DNA from: Paenibacillus sp.
GTDB lineage: Bacteria > Bacillota > Bacilli > Paenibacillales > NBRC-103111
Direction: 5' to 3'
DNA length: 64,000 nt
Assembly: GCA_031180825.1 (NCBI GenBank)
Contig: JAPSLM010000008.1
Coordinates: 1-64,000 of the forward strand
A program made the position numbers and the translations under genes. How positions within the stretch are numbered: position 1 is the stretch's first letter; each line of letters starts with the position of its first letter. Below the pieces are notes generated by a model, which was given only the letters and a program-made list of their open reading frames with translations, searched no databases and had not been told where the DNA came from. Positions 24,268 through 31,437 of the stretch are shown here, in pieces.

Positions 24268-24585
24268 ATGGAAAAGAAAACGTACTATATTGCCGTCGGA
24301 AGCGGCGAAATTTTGGAGCCGGAAGATGTGACCGGCAACTTTGAGTTTGAAATCCGGGCAACGGAAGAGGAAGTCGACAAGCTGCAGGAAATCTTCGAGG
24401 AGCTTGCGATGAACGAAGAGGATACGGCTGCGCGCGCGTTAATTCCTTTTCGGGAATACCATTTGGATAAAGAAAACGATGCGTACGACTGGAACTTGAC
24501 GGAGCTGTACCGGATGCTGCATGAGCTCGGCACGCCGGATACGAAAAGTCATATTGAAGCGATGAACGTGCTGCCCCGGCAATAA
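24268..24585 (+). CDS. Acidic conserved hypothetical protein
   Basis: A 105-residue, strongly acidic protein (ATEEEVDKLQEIFEELAMNE). It opens with KTYYIAVGSGEIL and has a second half rich in charged residues (PFREYHLDKENDAYDWNL). The ATG follows GGAGGAGAGGAG. I do not recognise the family and see no enzyme motif. It is divergent from the cbiZ operon and ends at a shared hairpin. Confidence 0.6.
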   Translation: MEKKTYYIAVGSGEILEPEDVTGNFEFEIRATEEEVDKLQEIFEELAMNEEDTAARALIPFREYHLDKENDAYDWNLTELYRMLHELGTPDTKSHIEAMNVLPRQ

Positions 24586-24620
24586 CCGGTATGCACGGAC
24601 CGCCGCTTCCCATAACAAAA

Positions 24621-24656
24621 GAACCTGTACGGCGGGCGCTAGCCCGGTACAGGTTC
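24621..24656. terminator. Hairpin between convergent genes
   Basis: A perfect 10-bp stem GAACCTGTAC (24621..24630) with GTACAGGTTC (24647..24656) and a GC-rich loop. The minus-strand tail TTTTG is the better T run; it may serve both genes. Confidence 0.65.
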
Positions 24657-24676
24657 GATTTATGATTAGGAACGAC

Positions 24677-25000
24677 TTATCCGACATGCTCCTTGGTATC
24701 GTTCGTTTCGAACCAGTAATCGAGCACTTTGCTGGACATGACGCGCTTGTTGATGTAGTCCACTTGCTGCTGCGAGAATTGCTGCTCCCACTCGACGGCC
24801 AGCTCTTTGCAAAGCTTCACGACGGTCAGCAGCTCGGACCAAGCTACATAGCGTTTGTACCAAAAAAATTGAGGATGCTCAATCATATAGGGATACAGAT
24901 CGTCAAAATCCGTATGTTTACAATCAAGGGCACGTTCGAAGTGTACTTTCGCCTCATTCAATTTGGCCACGAAAAAATCTGCCGGAATTTCTTTCCCCAT
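24677..25000 (-). CDS. Conserved hypothetical protein (107 aa)
   Basis: A helical, aromatic-rich protein from ATG 25000 with GGGAGGTG upstream. Notable segments are PADFFVAKLNEAKVHFERAL, IEHPQFFWYKRYVAWSELL and QQVDYINKRVMSSKVLDYWF. No family or catalytic motif is recognised. It is a single gene on the minus strand. Confidence 0.6.
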   Translation of the reverse strand: MGKEIPADFFVAKLNEAKVHFERALDCKHTDFDDLYPYMIEHPQFFWYKRYVAWSELLTVVKLCKELAVEWEQQFSQQQVDYINKRVMSSKVLDYWFETNDTKEHVG

Positions 25001-25136
25001 GCAAGTAGCACCTCCCATCTTTGTCATTCGCCAACCGGCCGAACATCAATGCTTCGTGAATTCAGCCTATGAACATTATAAAGGAAAAAGCGGACGGATG
25101 GAAGGCTTCACGGGCAGAAAGCCGAGACAAATGTTG

Positions 25137-25706
25137 CTATTCGAAGCGGATCTCTCCGCCTGCAAGCGATGCGATTTTCACAAGCGACTCCACCCGTATG
25201 CCGGATTCGCGGATCGTGCGCCCCCCGGCTTGAAACGATTTCTCCACGGCAATTCCGAGACCGAGCAGCGTCGCTCCCGACCGGCGAATGATCCGGATCA
25301 GCCCCCGCGCCGCATCGCCGTTGGCGATAAAATCGTCGATCAGCACGACGCGGTCCCGTTCCTCCAGAAACTCCTTCGAGACCATGATATCGGTGACCAT
25401 GCCTTTCGTAAACGAGGGCACGCGCTCGCAGTACGTTTCCGTCTCCGTGTTCAGCGACTTTTTGCGCCGGGCGAATACGAGCGGCACGTTCAATTCCTGT
25501 GCGGCTGCGAATGCAATCGGAATGCCGGACGATTCGATCGTTAAAATTTTCGTCACGTTCTCGTCGCGGTACAAACGCGCGAATTCCCGTCCCAAAGCCG
25601 TTGTCAATGCCGGATCGACCGCATGGTTCAAAATGGCATCCAGCTTGATCACTTCATCCGACAGGACCACGCCCACTTCCCTGATCTTTTGTTTCAATAA
25701 TTCCAT
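25137..25706 (-). CDS. xpt: Xanthine phosphoribosyltransferase
   Basis: Xpt converts xanthine and PRPP to XMP in purine salvage. The 189-residue product has the Xpt layout: a hood near the N-terminus (ILNHAVDPALTTALGREFA), LTIESSGIPIAFAAA, and the PRPP-binding loop VVLIDDFIANGDAARGL (about 123-139). B. subtilis Xpt is 194 residues. The ATG has GGAGGCGTGGAG upstream. In B. subtilis it is followed by the xanthine permease pbuX and preceded by a guanine riboswitch; neither is present here. Confidence 0.93.
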   Translation of the reverse strand: MELLKQKIREVGVVLSDEVIKLDAILNHAVDPALTTALGREFARLYRDENVTKILTIESSGIPIAFAAAQELNVPLVFARRKKSLNTETETYCERVPSFTKGMVTDIMVSKEFLEERDRVVLIDDFIANGDAARGLIRIIRRSGATLLGLGIAVEKSFQAGGRTIRESGIRVESLVKIASLAGGEIRFE

Positions 25707-25940
25707 TCTCCACGCCTCCGCTCTTTCATTTCCTGTCCCGTAAAACTTAACATAACGGCAAACTAGGTTTCAAGTACCATCTTTTACGGAAATGGAAATA
25801 AAAATGCAACTTTTCGCTTCGAAACATCGTCTAATAGGTATAGCGCAAGAAAGAATGTATGCCCGGACGAAAACGAAGCTTTGAAAATGAAATTCCCGTA
25901 TTTTCATAGCAATCGGCGGGGATTTGGCCTTTTTTACTCT

Positions 25941-25969
25941 TTGTGAAGAGGCCGGGTACGCGGTATATT
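25941..25969 (+). promoter_or_regulatory. Promoter of the lipoprotein gene
   Basis: TTGTGA (25941..25946), a 17-bp spacer and TATATT (25964..25969) sit 42 bp before the lipoprotein start. This is a plausible sigma-A promoter by consensus. Confidence 0.5.
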
Positions 25970-26010
25970 TAAAGAGGTTACATTCAAATTGTAACACGGA
26001 AAGGAAGCTC

Positions 26011-26745
26011 ATGATGAACAGAAAGAAAACCTTCATCGGAATCTTGTCCGTTATAATGATCATGATGATGGTAACAACGGGGTGCCAACCGAAGCAAACG
26101 GCGGCGCCGGCGCCTGTCCAGCCGAAAGAAACGGTACCGGAGACGCCGGCCGTCACGCCGACGGAAACGTCCTTGCCTCAGAACGAGACGATCACGAATC
26201 CGTCTGTTCCTACTCCCGCTACGCCGGCGGGAAATCAGACCGATAAAGTATCGCTCGCAAGCGCCGACAAGGGCGACAAGGACAAAGGAGAGGGCGAGCA
26301 GACGCCGCCGGCGGCAAAGCCCAACGGGCAAACGAAGCCGAAGATCGAAATCAAGTCGCCGTATACGCAGGACAAACCGACTTTGCTGGGCTTGACCCTC
26401 AAAACGAGCGCCGCGGAAATTACGGAGAAATTCGGCAAGCCGAAAGAGCAATTCGTTATGGAGGATGACGCCGATCCGATTACGGTGTACGATTACACCG
26501 ATTTCCTCGTGGGCTTCGACAAGCAGAATCAGCTGCATTTTGTCGATGTCCGGAGCGCCGACGTCAACCCGGGCCTGAACGGCCTCAAGCTCGGCGATCC
26601 GGTCGAGGATGTTACCAAAGCGCTCGGCAAGCCGGATTCCAACACCAGCTACGTTCTCACCTACAAAGCGACCGGAGCTGTGCTGAAGCTGGATATCGAT
26701 CCGAAGTCGCAGAAGGTCAATTCGATCAAATTGTTCGCGGAATAG
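26011..26745 (+). CDS. Putative lipoprotein with Pro/Thr-rich linker
   Basis: A 244-residue protein with a lipoprotein signal (positively charged MMNRKKT, hydrophobic ILSVIMIMMM, then VTTGC with the lipidated cysteine at about residue 24). A Pro/Thr/Ala-rich spacer of about 80 residues follows. The C-terminal ~120 residues look like two related half-domains, each with a 'GL.LG..V.DV...GKP' pattern (LGLTLKTSAAEITEKFGKP and LNGLKLGDPVEDVTKALGKP). That pattern recalls SmpA/DUF4309-like lipoproteins, but the family is not certain. The start is ATG 26011 or 26014 after GGAAAGGAAG. Confidence 0.7.
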   Translation: MMNRKKTFIGILSVIMIMMMVTTGCQPKQTAAPAPVQPKETVPETPAVTPTETSLPQNETITNPSVPTPATPAGNQTDKVSLASADKGDKDKGEGEQTPPAAKPNGQTKPKIEIKSPYTQDKPTLLGLTLKTSAAEITEKFGKPKEQFVMEDDADPITVYDYTDFLVGFDKQNQLHFVDVRSADVNPGLNGLKLGDPVEDVTKALGKPDSNTSYVLTYKATGAVLKLDIDPKSQKVNSIKLFAE

Positions 26746-26755
26746 CGTCCAGCGC

Positions 26756-26794
26756 AAAAAAACCTTGACAGGAGCTGCCTGCCAAGGTTTTTTT
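26756..26794. terminator. Bidirectional terminator
   Basis: Arms AAAAAAACCTTG (26756..26767) and CAAGGTTTTTTT (26783..26794) with an inner CAGG/CCTG pairing give T tails in both directions. It ends both the lipoprotein gene and the convergent dedA gene, whose stop codon touches it. Confidence 0.9.
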
Positions 26795-27405
26795 CATGTG
26801 CGGGTCAAGGTCCGCTTGCGGTAACGCCAATACAAATAAGCGATAACGATAACAAGAATAACCAGTATCGCGATGGTAATTCCCAGATATCGGTGAGCAA
26901 CCTCAATAATATGCGGAGCGTTGATCCCGATCACGTGGCCCAGAGTGAGAAACGTCAAGCACCAGACCAAGCCCCCCGCTCCCGCGTACAGCAAATACCG
27001 CCAAAATCCGACATTGCTGACGCCGGCCAAATAGCACGTAAAGTGCCGTACCCCCGGCACGTAATACCCGAAAGCAACGGCCCACATGCCGTACTTGTGA
27101 AACCAGCCCTCCGCCACGCCAAGCCTCTCGGGCGTCAGCTTGATCCATTTTCCGTACTTGTAAAGAAACGGCTTGCCTACGGTCCGGCCTAAAAAATAAC
27201 TGATCAGCATCCCCGTCATGGATCCGCTGAAGCAGACCGCGAGCGAAGTGCCGTAGTCCAGCAGCGGATCTTGTCCTACCGTAAGCGAGCCCACGGTCGT
27301 CATCAATATTTCATCCGGCACAGGAACGCCGACAATGCCAAGCGCAAGCAAGCCGTATAGAGCTATATACCCGTATTGATCAATCATCTGCAAAAGATGC
27401 TCCAC
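26794..27405 (-). CDS. DedA family membrane protein
   Basis: DedA/VTT proteins are undecaprenyl-phosphate or phospholipid flippases of the cytoplasmic membrane. The 203-residue product has about five hydrophobic segments and the family marks LGIVGVPVPDEILMTTVGSL, SYFLGRTVGKPFLYKYGKW and GYYVPGVRHFTCYLAG. A GTG at 27405 is chosen because GGAG lies 9 nt before it; the frame is open further upstream without a site. It is a single gene. Confidence 0.85.
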   Translation of the reverse strand: MEHLLQMIDQYGYIALYGLLALGIVGVPVPDEILMTTVGSLTVGQDPLLDYGTSLAVCFSGSMTGMLISYFLGRTVGKPFLYKYGKWIKLTPERLGVAEGWFHKYGMWAVAFGYYVPGVRHFTCYLAGVSNVGFWRYLLYAGAGGLVWCLTFLTLGHVIGINAPHIIEVAHRYLGITIAILVILVIVIAYLYWRYRKRTLTRT

Positions 27406-27615
27406 CTTCACACGCTCCAGCCAAATAATTTCTGATCTTGTCGAATGTCGGTCAAATCCTTTTATCATTGTATCAGAATTCGCCCGCTAACCCAAGAACA
27501 AGCTTTGCCGCGGACAGGTCGGCTTGTCCGGCGCAAACAAAAAGTCATGAGGCTTGGCCCCTTCTCATACCTTGTAACATAAAGGAAGCGGTCAGGAAGG
27601 GGGACTTGCGAGCGC

Positions 27616-28662
27616 ATGAGAAAATGGGGGAGCATTTTGCAGGTCAGCTTCACCTATGTAGGCACCGTCGTGGGCGCCGGGTTCGCGACCGGTCAGGAAA
27701 TTATCCAGTTCTTCACCCGCTACGGCTGGATGGCGACCTTTACCATCGGCGTCGCCAGCGTGTTATTTATATGGCTGGGCATCAAGCTGATGCTGCTGGC
27801 CCACGATACCCGCGCCAAATCCTACGAAGATCTCAACAGGCTGCTATTCGGAAAAACCGTCGGAAACGGCGTCAGCCTGTTCACTCTGGTGGCTTTGTTC
27901 GGCGTATCGACGGTCATGCTGGCCGGGGCGGGCTCGGTTTTCGCCGAGCATTTGCATCTGCCTCTCCAGTCGGGATTGCTCTTTACCCTGCTGCTGGCGT
28001 ATCTCCTTCTCGTCCGGGGAATGAAGGCGATCATGGCCGTAAACTCCGTTATCGTTCCGCTTATGATCGGCTTCAGCTGCATTGCCGTGTGGGTCACTTG
28101 GGATACGCCCGGGTCGGGCAACTGGCTGCACATGGAGTCGGATTATTCGCCCCAGCGCATATGGTTCGCTCCCCTCCTCTATGCGGCGTTTAATCTGACC
28201 ATGGCTCAAGCGGTGCTCGTGCCCCTTGGAGCCCAGATCGAAGACCGTTCGGTGCTGTATTGGGGAGGCGTCTGGGGCGGAATCGGCATCGGATCCATGC
28301 TGCTGGCCGGACATTATGCGCTTTCCGCCCAAATGCCGGGGATCGCGCAGTTCGACATTCCGATGGGACACCTGATTCACGGCTTCGGCCCGCTCCTGCA
28401 GCTTCCGTTCATTTTGGTGATCTACGGGGAAATCTTCACGACTCTGCTGGCCGATGTGTACGGCTTGGCGCTGCAGATCGAGCAGCGCAGCTCCTTGTCT
28501 TATCAGATCGTCGTGCCGCTCCTTCTTGCCCTCGGCTATGTGGTGAGCCAAATCGGCTTCAAAACGCTGATCTCGTCGCTTTATCCGTTACTGGGCCTGC
28601 TCAGCATGGCCTGGCTGGTCCTGATGATCTGGCGCAGGCAGCGGCCGTTCGGCGCGAGCTGA
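27616..28662 (+). CDS. ykvI: YkvI family membrane protein (LeuT-like fold)
   Basis: A 348-residue protein with about 10 membrane helices. The first helix region carries the broken-helix signature of APC/LeuT-type carriers (TYVGTVVGAGFATGQEI). The length and pattern match B. subtilis YkvI, whose substrate is not known. In B. subtilis ykvI lies next to the queuosine-precursor genes queCDEF; here queD-queE-queC is in the same window but about 17 kb away. The ATG follows AAGGGGGA. The last 75 bp overlap the convergent gene at 28588. Confidence 0.8.
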   Translation: MRKWGSILQVSFTYVGTVVGAGFATGQEIIQFFTRYGWMATFTIGVASVLFIWLGIKLMLLAHDTRAKSYEDLNRLLFGKTVGNGVSLFTLVALFGVSTVMLAGAGSVFAEHLHLPLQSGLLFTLLLAYLLLVRGMKAIMAVNSVIVPLMIGFSCIAVWVTWDTPGSGNWLHMESDYSPQRIWFAPLLYAAFNLTMAQAVLVPLGAQIEDRSVLYWGGVWGGIGIGSMLLAGHYALSAQMPGIAQFDIPMGHLIHGFGPLLQLPFILVIYGEIFTTLLADVYGLALQIEQRSSLSYQIVVPLLLALGYVVSQIGFKTLISSLYPLLGLLSMAWLVLMIWRRQRPFGAS

Positions 28663-29064
28663 GGCAATCGTCAGTGCAAGCCGGACAAGCATCATAAGCA
28701 TCCCGGCCAGCGTGAAGACAAACCCGAACAGCAGGTATGCGAAATGATAAGGCGGATACTGCTCCACATCCCGCAGAACGGCAAGCAGATCCGTAAACAA
28801 AAACAAGCTGCCGATCAGAAACAATGCAAGCAGCACATAATCGAAATACGTCCAGCGGGCTAAATGGGGGCCGGCTTGCCGGACCAAGGAAGCGGATAAG
28901 GACCGCTGGTCTTCCGGCCGGGCCGCAGCCTCCGGGGCGTCCGGGACAGCTGTAGGCCCGGCTTCGGCTTGGGCTCGCGAATAGACGGTCCAGGCCAGCA
29001 AAACGGCCGATCCCGTCACGACAAGCCCGGTAGCTCCGCCTAGCCAGGCAAGCATCGTCATCAT
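28588..29064 (-). CDS. Membrane protein of unknown function
   Basis: A 158-residue protein with three hydrophobic segments (LGGATGLVVTGSAVLLAWTV; VLLALFLIGSLFLFT; LLFGFVFTLAGMLMMLVRLA) and a soluble Ala/Pro-rich loop between the first two. GAGGTG precedes the ATG. The C-terminal 25 residues are read antisense to the end of ykvI, an unusual 75-bp convergent overlap. It follows the 95-aa gene by 25 nt and probably forms an operon with it. Confidence 0.6.
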   Translation of the reverse strand: MMTMLAWLGGATGLVVTGSAVLLAWTVYSRAQAEAGPTAVPDAPEAAARPEDQRSLSASLVRQAGPHLARWTYFDYVLLALFLIGSLFLFTDLLAVLRDVEQYPPYHFAYLLFGFVFTLAGMLMMLVRLALTIASARAERPLPAPDHQDQPGHAEQAQ

Positions 29065-29089
29065 GTGTCAACACCTCGTGTATTCCATC

Positions 29090-29377
29090 TTATTTGGCAA
29101 GTCGGGCAAGCTCGTACACCATCCATAAAAATAACGCGAACAGCAGAACCGGCGCCGCAAATACGGCGGCTTGCAGCGTCCGAAGGCCCGGCGAAGGCGC
29201 TTTGCGCCAGAGATAGCTGCGATTCCACCGCTGCATGCGCGATTCCCGGACCTTGGACAGGTCCGGAGAATGTCCGGGCGCCGCAGCCGGAAACCGGCTT
29301 CCGTTCGGGACGATGGTGCTCCGCTTCCGGCCGATCCGGTATGTCAATTCGCGCGATTCGCGCTCTTCAGGCTTCAC
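29090..29377 (-). CDS. Small membrane-anchored protein
   Basis: A 95-residue protein with a basic N-terminal two-thirds (ERESRELTYRIGRKRST, SRMQRWNRSYLWRK) and one C-terminal membrane helix (TLQAAVFAAPVLLFALFLWMV). The GTG start is preceded by AGGAGG. No family is recognised. It is first of a two-gene unit with the membrane protein at 28588. Confidence 0.6.
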   Translation of the reverse strand: MKPEERESRELTYRIGRKRSTIVPNGSRFPAAAPGHSPDLSKVRESRMQRWNRSYLWRKAPSPGLRTLQAAVFAAPVLLFALFLWMVYELARLAK

Positions 29378-29529
29378 CCGCGTACCTCCTCTTCTATTGT
29401 TTTTTGTTTTACACTTGCCTATTATATAGCTTCCTGAGTACGCAGGCTATGTCATTTTGTTCGGACACGATCACCGATGTCCGCTTTATTTGTTTCTCGC
29501 TTAAAAAGAGGAGTCAAGGGATATTACGT

Positions 29530-29558
29530 TTGACTATAAACCTGGCAAATTATATGTT
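29530..29558 (+). promoter_or_regulatory. Putative promoter of the SDR-DMT pair
   Basis: TTGACT (29530..29535), a 17-bp spacer and TATGTT (29553..29558) lie about 75 bp before the SDR start. A short hairpin GCTTC/GAAGC (29568..29582) follows in the leader. Confidence 0.4.
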
Positions 29559-29634
29559 ATAAGAAAAGCTTCTTAACGAAGCCTTTTCGAGAAGATACAT
29601 TTAAAAAGCAACGGTCTGTTACGGAGGTGGGCAT

Positions 29635-30396
29635 ATGCGGAAGGTGGCGGCGGTTACGGGCGGTGCGCAAGGCATCGGCAAAGCGGTCGCACTGGAATAC
29701 GTCAAGGCCGGTTACGAGGTGTCCGTCGCCGATACGGATAAGGAAGCCGGCATAGAGCTCATGGATCAGGTCCGCAGTCTTGGCGGCAAGGGTATGTTTC
29801 TGCCTGTGGACGTAGCGGAGGAATCCGAAGTGAACCAGTGGTTCAAGCTGATGCTGGAGGATTTCGGGCGGATCGATGTGCTCGTAAACAATGCCGGGAT
29901 CGGGAGGAACGGCTCTATGCTGGAGCTGCCGTTGGATTCGTTCGACCGGGTGCTCCGGGTCAATCTCCGCGGCGCGTTCGCCTGCTCTCAGCTGGCGGCC
30001 CGGGCGATGAAGCGGCAAGGCGGCGGCGTCATTCTGAACATCGCCTCCACTCGGGCGCTGATGTCGGAAGCGGGCACCGAAGCGTATTCCGCTTCCAAAG
30101 GCGGCCTGTTGGCGCTGACACATGCGATGGCCGTCAGCCTCGGTCCGTACGGTATCCGCGTGAATGCCGTAAGCCCCGGCTGGATCGAGACCGCCGATTG
30201 GCAAAAAGCTTCCAAACGGCGCAGCCCCGTGCACAGCGAACGCGACCGCCGGCAGCATCCGGCCGGCCGGGTCGGCACCCCGGCGGACATTGCGGCGGCA
30301 TGCCTGTATTTGGCCGGGGACGGGGCCGGGTTCGTTACGGGACAAAATCTTGTGATCGACGGCGGCATGACCGTAAAAATGATTTACGAAGAGTAG
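29635..30396 (+). CDS. Short-chain dehydrogenase/reductase
   Basis: A classical SDR of 253 residues using NAD(P)H. It has the cofactor loop TGGAQGIGKAV (8-18), NNAGIGRNG (about 86), the catalytic Ser in LNIASTRALM (about 140) and the Tyr-Lys pair in AYSASKGGLLAL (about 152-156), ending with the usual VTGQNLVIDGGMTV. Asp at about 32 in VADTDKE suggests NAD preference. Substrate is unknown. The ATG follows ACGGAGGTGG. It is 60 nt upstream of a DMT transporter. Confidence 0.9.
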   Translation: MRKVAAVTGGAQGIGKAVALEYVKAGYEVSVADTDKEAGIELMDQVRSLGGKGMFLPVDVAEESEVNQWFKLMLEDFGRIDVLVNNAGIGRNGSMLELPLDSFDRVLRVNLRGAFACSQLAARAMKRQGGGVILNIASTRALMSEAGTEAYSASKGGLLALTHAMAVSLGPYGIRVNAVSPGWIETADWQKASKRRSPVHSERDRRQHPAGRVGTPADIAAACLYLAGDGAGFVTGQNLVIDGGMTVKMIYEE

Positions 30397-30456
30397 ACAT
30401 AATCGGTTTTGGAGAAAAGCGGAAAAACTGTACTTACGACGGGAGAATCAGACATC

Positions 30457-31437
30457 ATGTGGTTTTTGTTTGCTGCCGCCTCGGCGATTTGCTTCGGGCT
30501 GAGAGGCATTTTGTATCAATGGACGTCGCAGCGCCCGATTAACCGGAACCTGCTGCTGTTGGGCGTCTACGCGTCCGGCACGCTGATCGCGCTCGCTGCG
30601 GCTGCGGTCACCGGACAAGCCTGGACGAAGTCCGTGTGGATCGGGACGCTGCTCGGGCTGTTTTCGTTTATTTCCAACGCGGCGATGTATAAAGGGTATT
30701 CCGTCGGCAAGGCGTCGTTGGTGGCGATGTTCACCGGGCTTCCGCCGGTCGTGGTCGTGCTGTTCGCCTACGTCCTCTGGGGCGAAAAGCTCAATACGGC
30801 GCAGCTCGCCGCCTTCATTGTCATCGTGGCCGGGATTTTGATGATCCGCTACTCCAACGACATTTCGCTCAACCATTTGCAAGGCATGCACTGGGGCGCC
30901 ATTACGATGCTGTTCTTCGGGTTGACCGACCTCTTGTCCAAGCAGGCGACTCTGATCGGGGCCGCCACCCTGCCGACGCTGGCGTTGATGTACGGCACCG
31001 GTTCGCTGCTGTTTGCCGCCGCTTGGCTGCTTGACCGTAGGCAAGAGGCCATCGCCCGCGCGGCGATCCGGAGCGGACGCGAAGAAGCGGCCGCGGGGAT
31101 GGCGGCCGGGCCGGAGAAAACGCCCGGCCGCCCGGTACAAGCCGCTGCTTCCGCGAATGCAGCCGAACCGGCGCCGGCGGAAGCTCGCGGCTGGTCTTCC
31201 GGCCGCACCTTGGGATGGGGCATGTTCGTCGGCATCACCAACGTTTGCGGTATGATTCTTGCCATGCCGGCGTTCGCCGCCGGCGTCACGGGGCTCGTTT
31301 CCGTCGTCATCGCGATGAACGTCGTCCTCGTGCTTTTCTATGCCCGCTTCGGCTTGAAAGAAAAATTCAGCCGCCTCGAGTCGGGCGGCCTTTTGCTTGC
31401 CTTAATCGGCATTATCGTATTACGACTTGCGGCTTAA
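30457..31437 (+). CDS. EamA/DMT superfamily transporter
   Basis: A 326-residue carrier with about ten membrane helices in two EamA-like repeats (helices from WFLFAAASAICFGLRGILY; second half from WGMFVGITNVCGMILAMPAF). A cytoplasmic insert of about 60 charged and Ala-rich residues (RSGREEAAAGMAAGPEKTPG) lies between helices of the second half, which is atypical. The ATG at 30457 follows CGGGAG at a slightly long distance. Substrate is unknown. Its last 18 bp overlap the end of the convergent yhaN. Confidence 0.75.
   Translation: MWFLFAAASAICFGLRGILYQWTSQRPINRNLLLLGVYASGTLIALAAAAVTGQAWTKSVWIGTLLGLFSFISNAAMYKGYSVGKASLVAMFTGLPPVVVVLFAYVLWGEKLNTAQLAAFIVIVAGILMIRYSNDISLNHLQGMHWGAITMLFFGLTDLLSKQATLIGAATLPTLALMYGTGSLLFAAAWLLDRRQEAIARAAIRSGREEAAAGMAAGPEKTPGRPVQAAASANAAEPAPAEARGWSSGRTLGWGMFVGITNVCGMILAMPAFAAGVTGLVSVVIAMNVVLVLFYARFGLKEKFSRLESGGLLLALIGIIVLRLAA

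Noticed and set aside
25707..25920. Guanine riboswitch upstream of xpt
   Set aside because: The conserved purine-aptamer loops are not found in the leader, unlike in B. subtilis.
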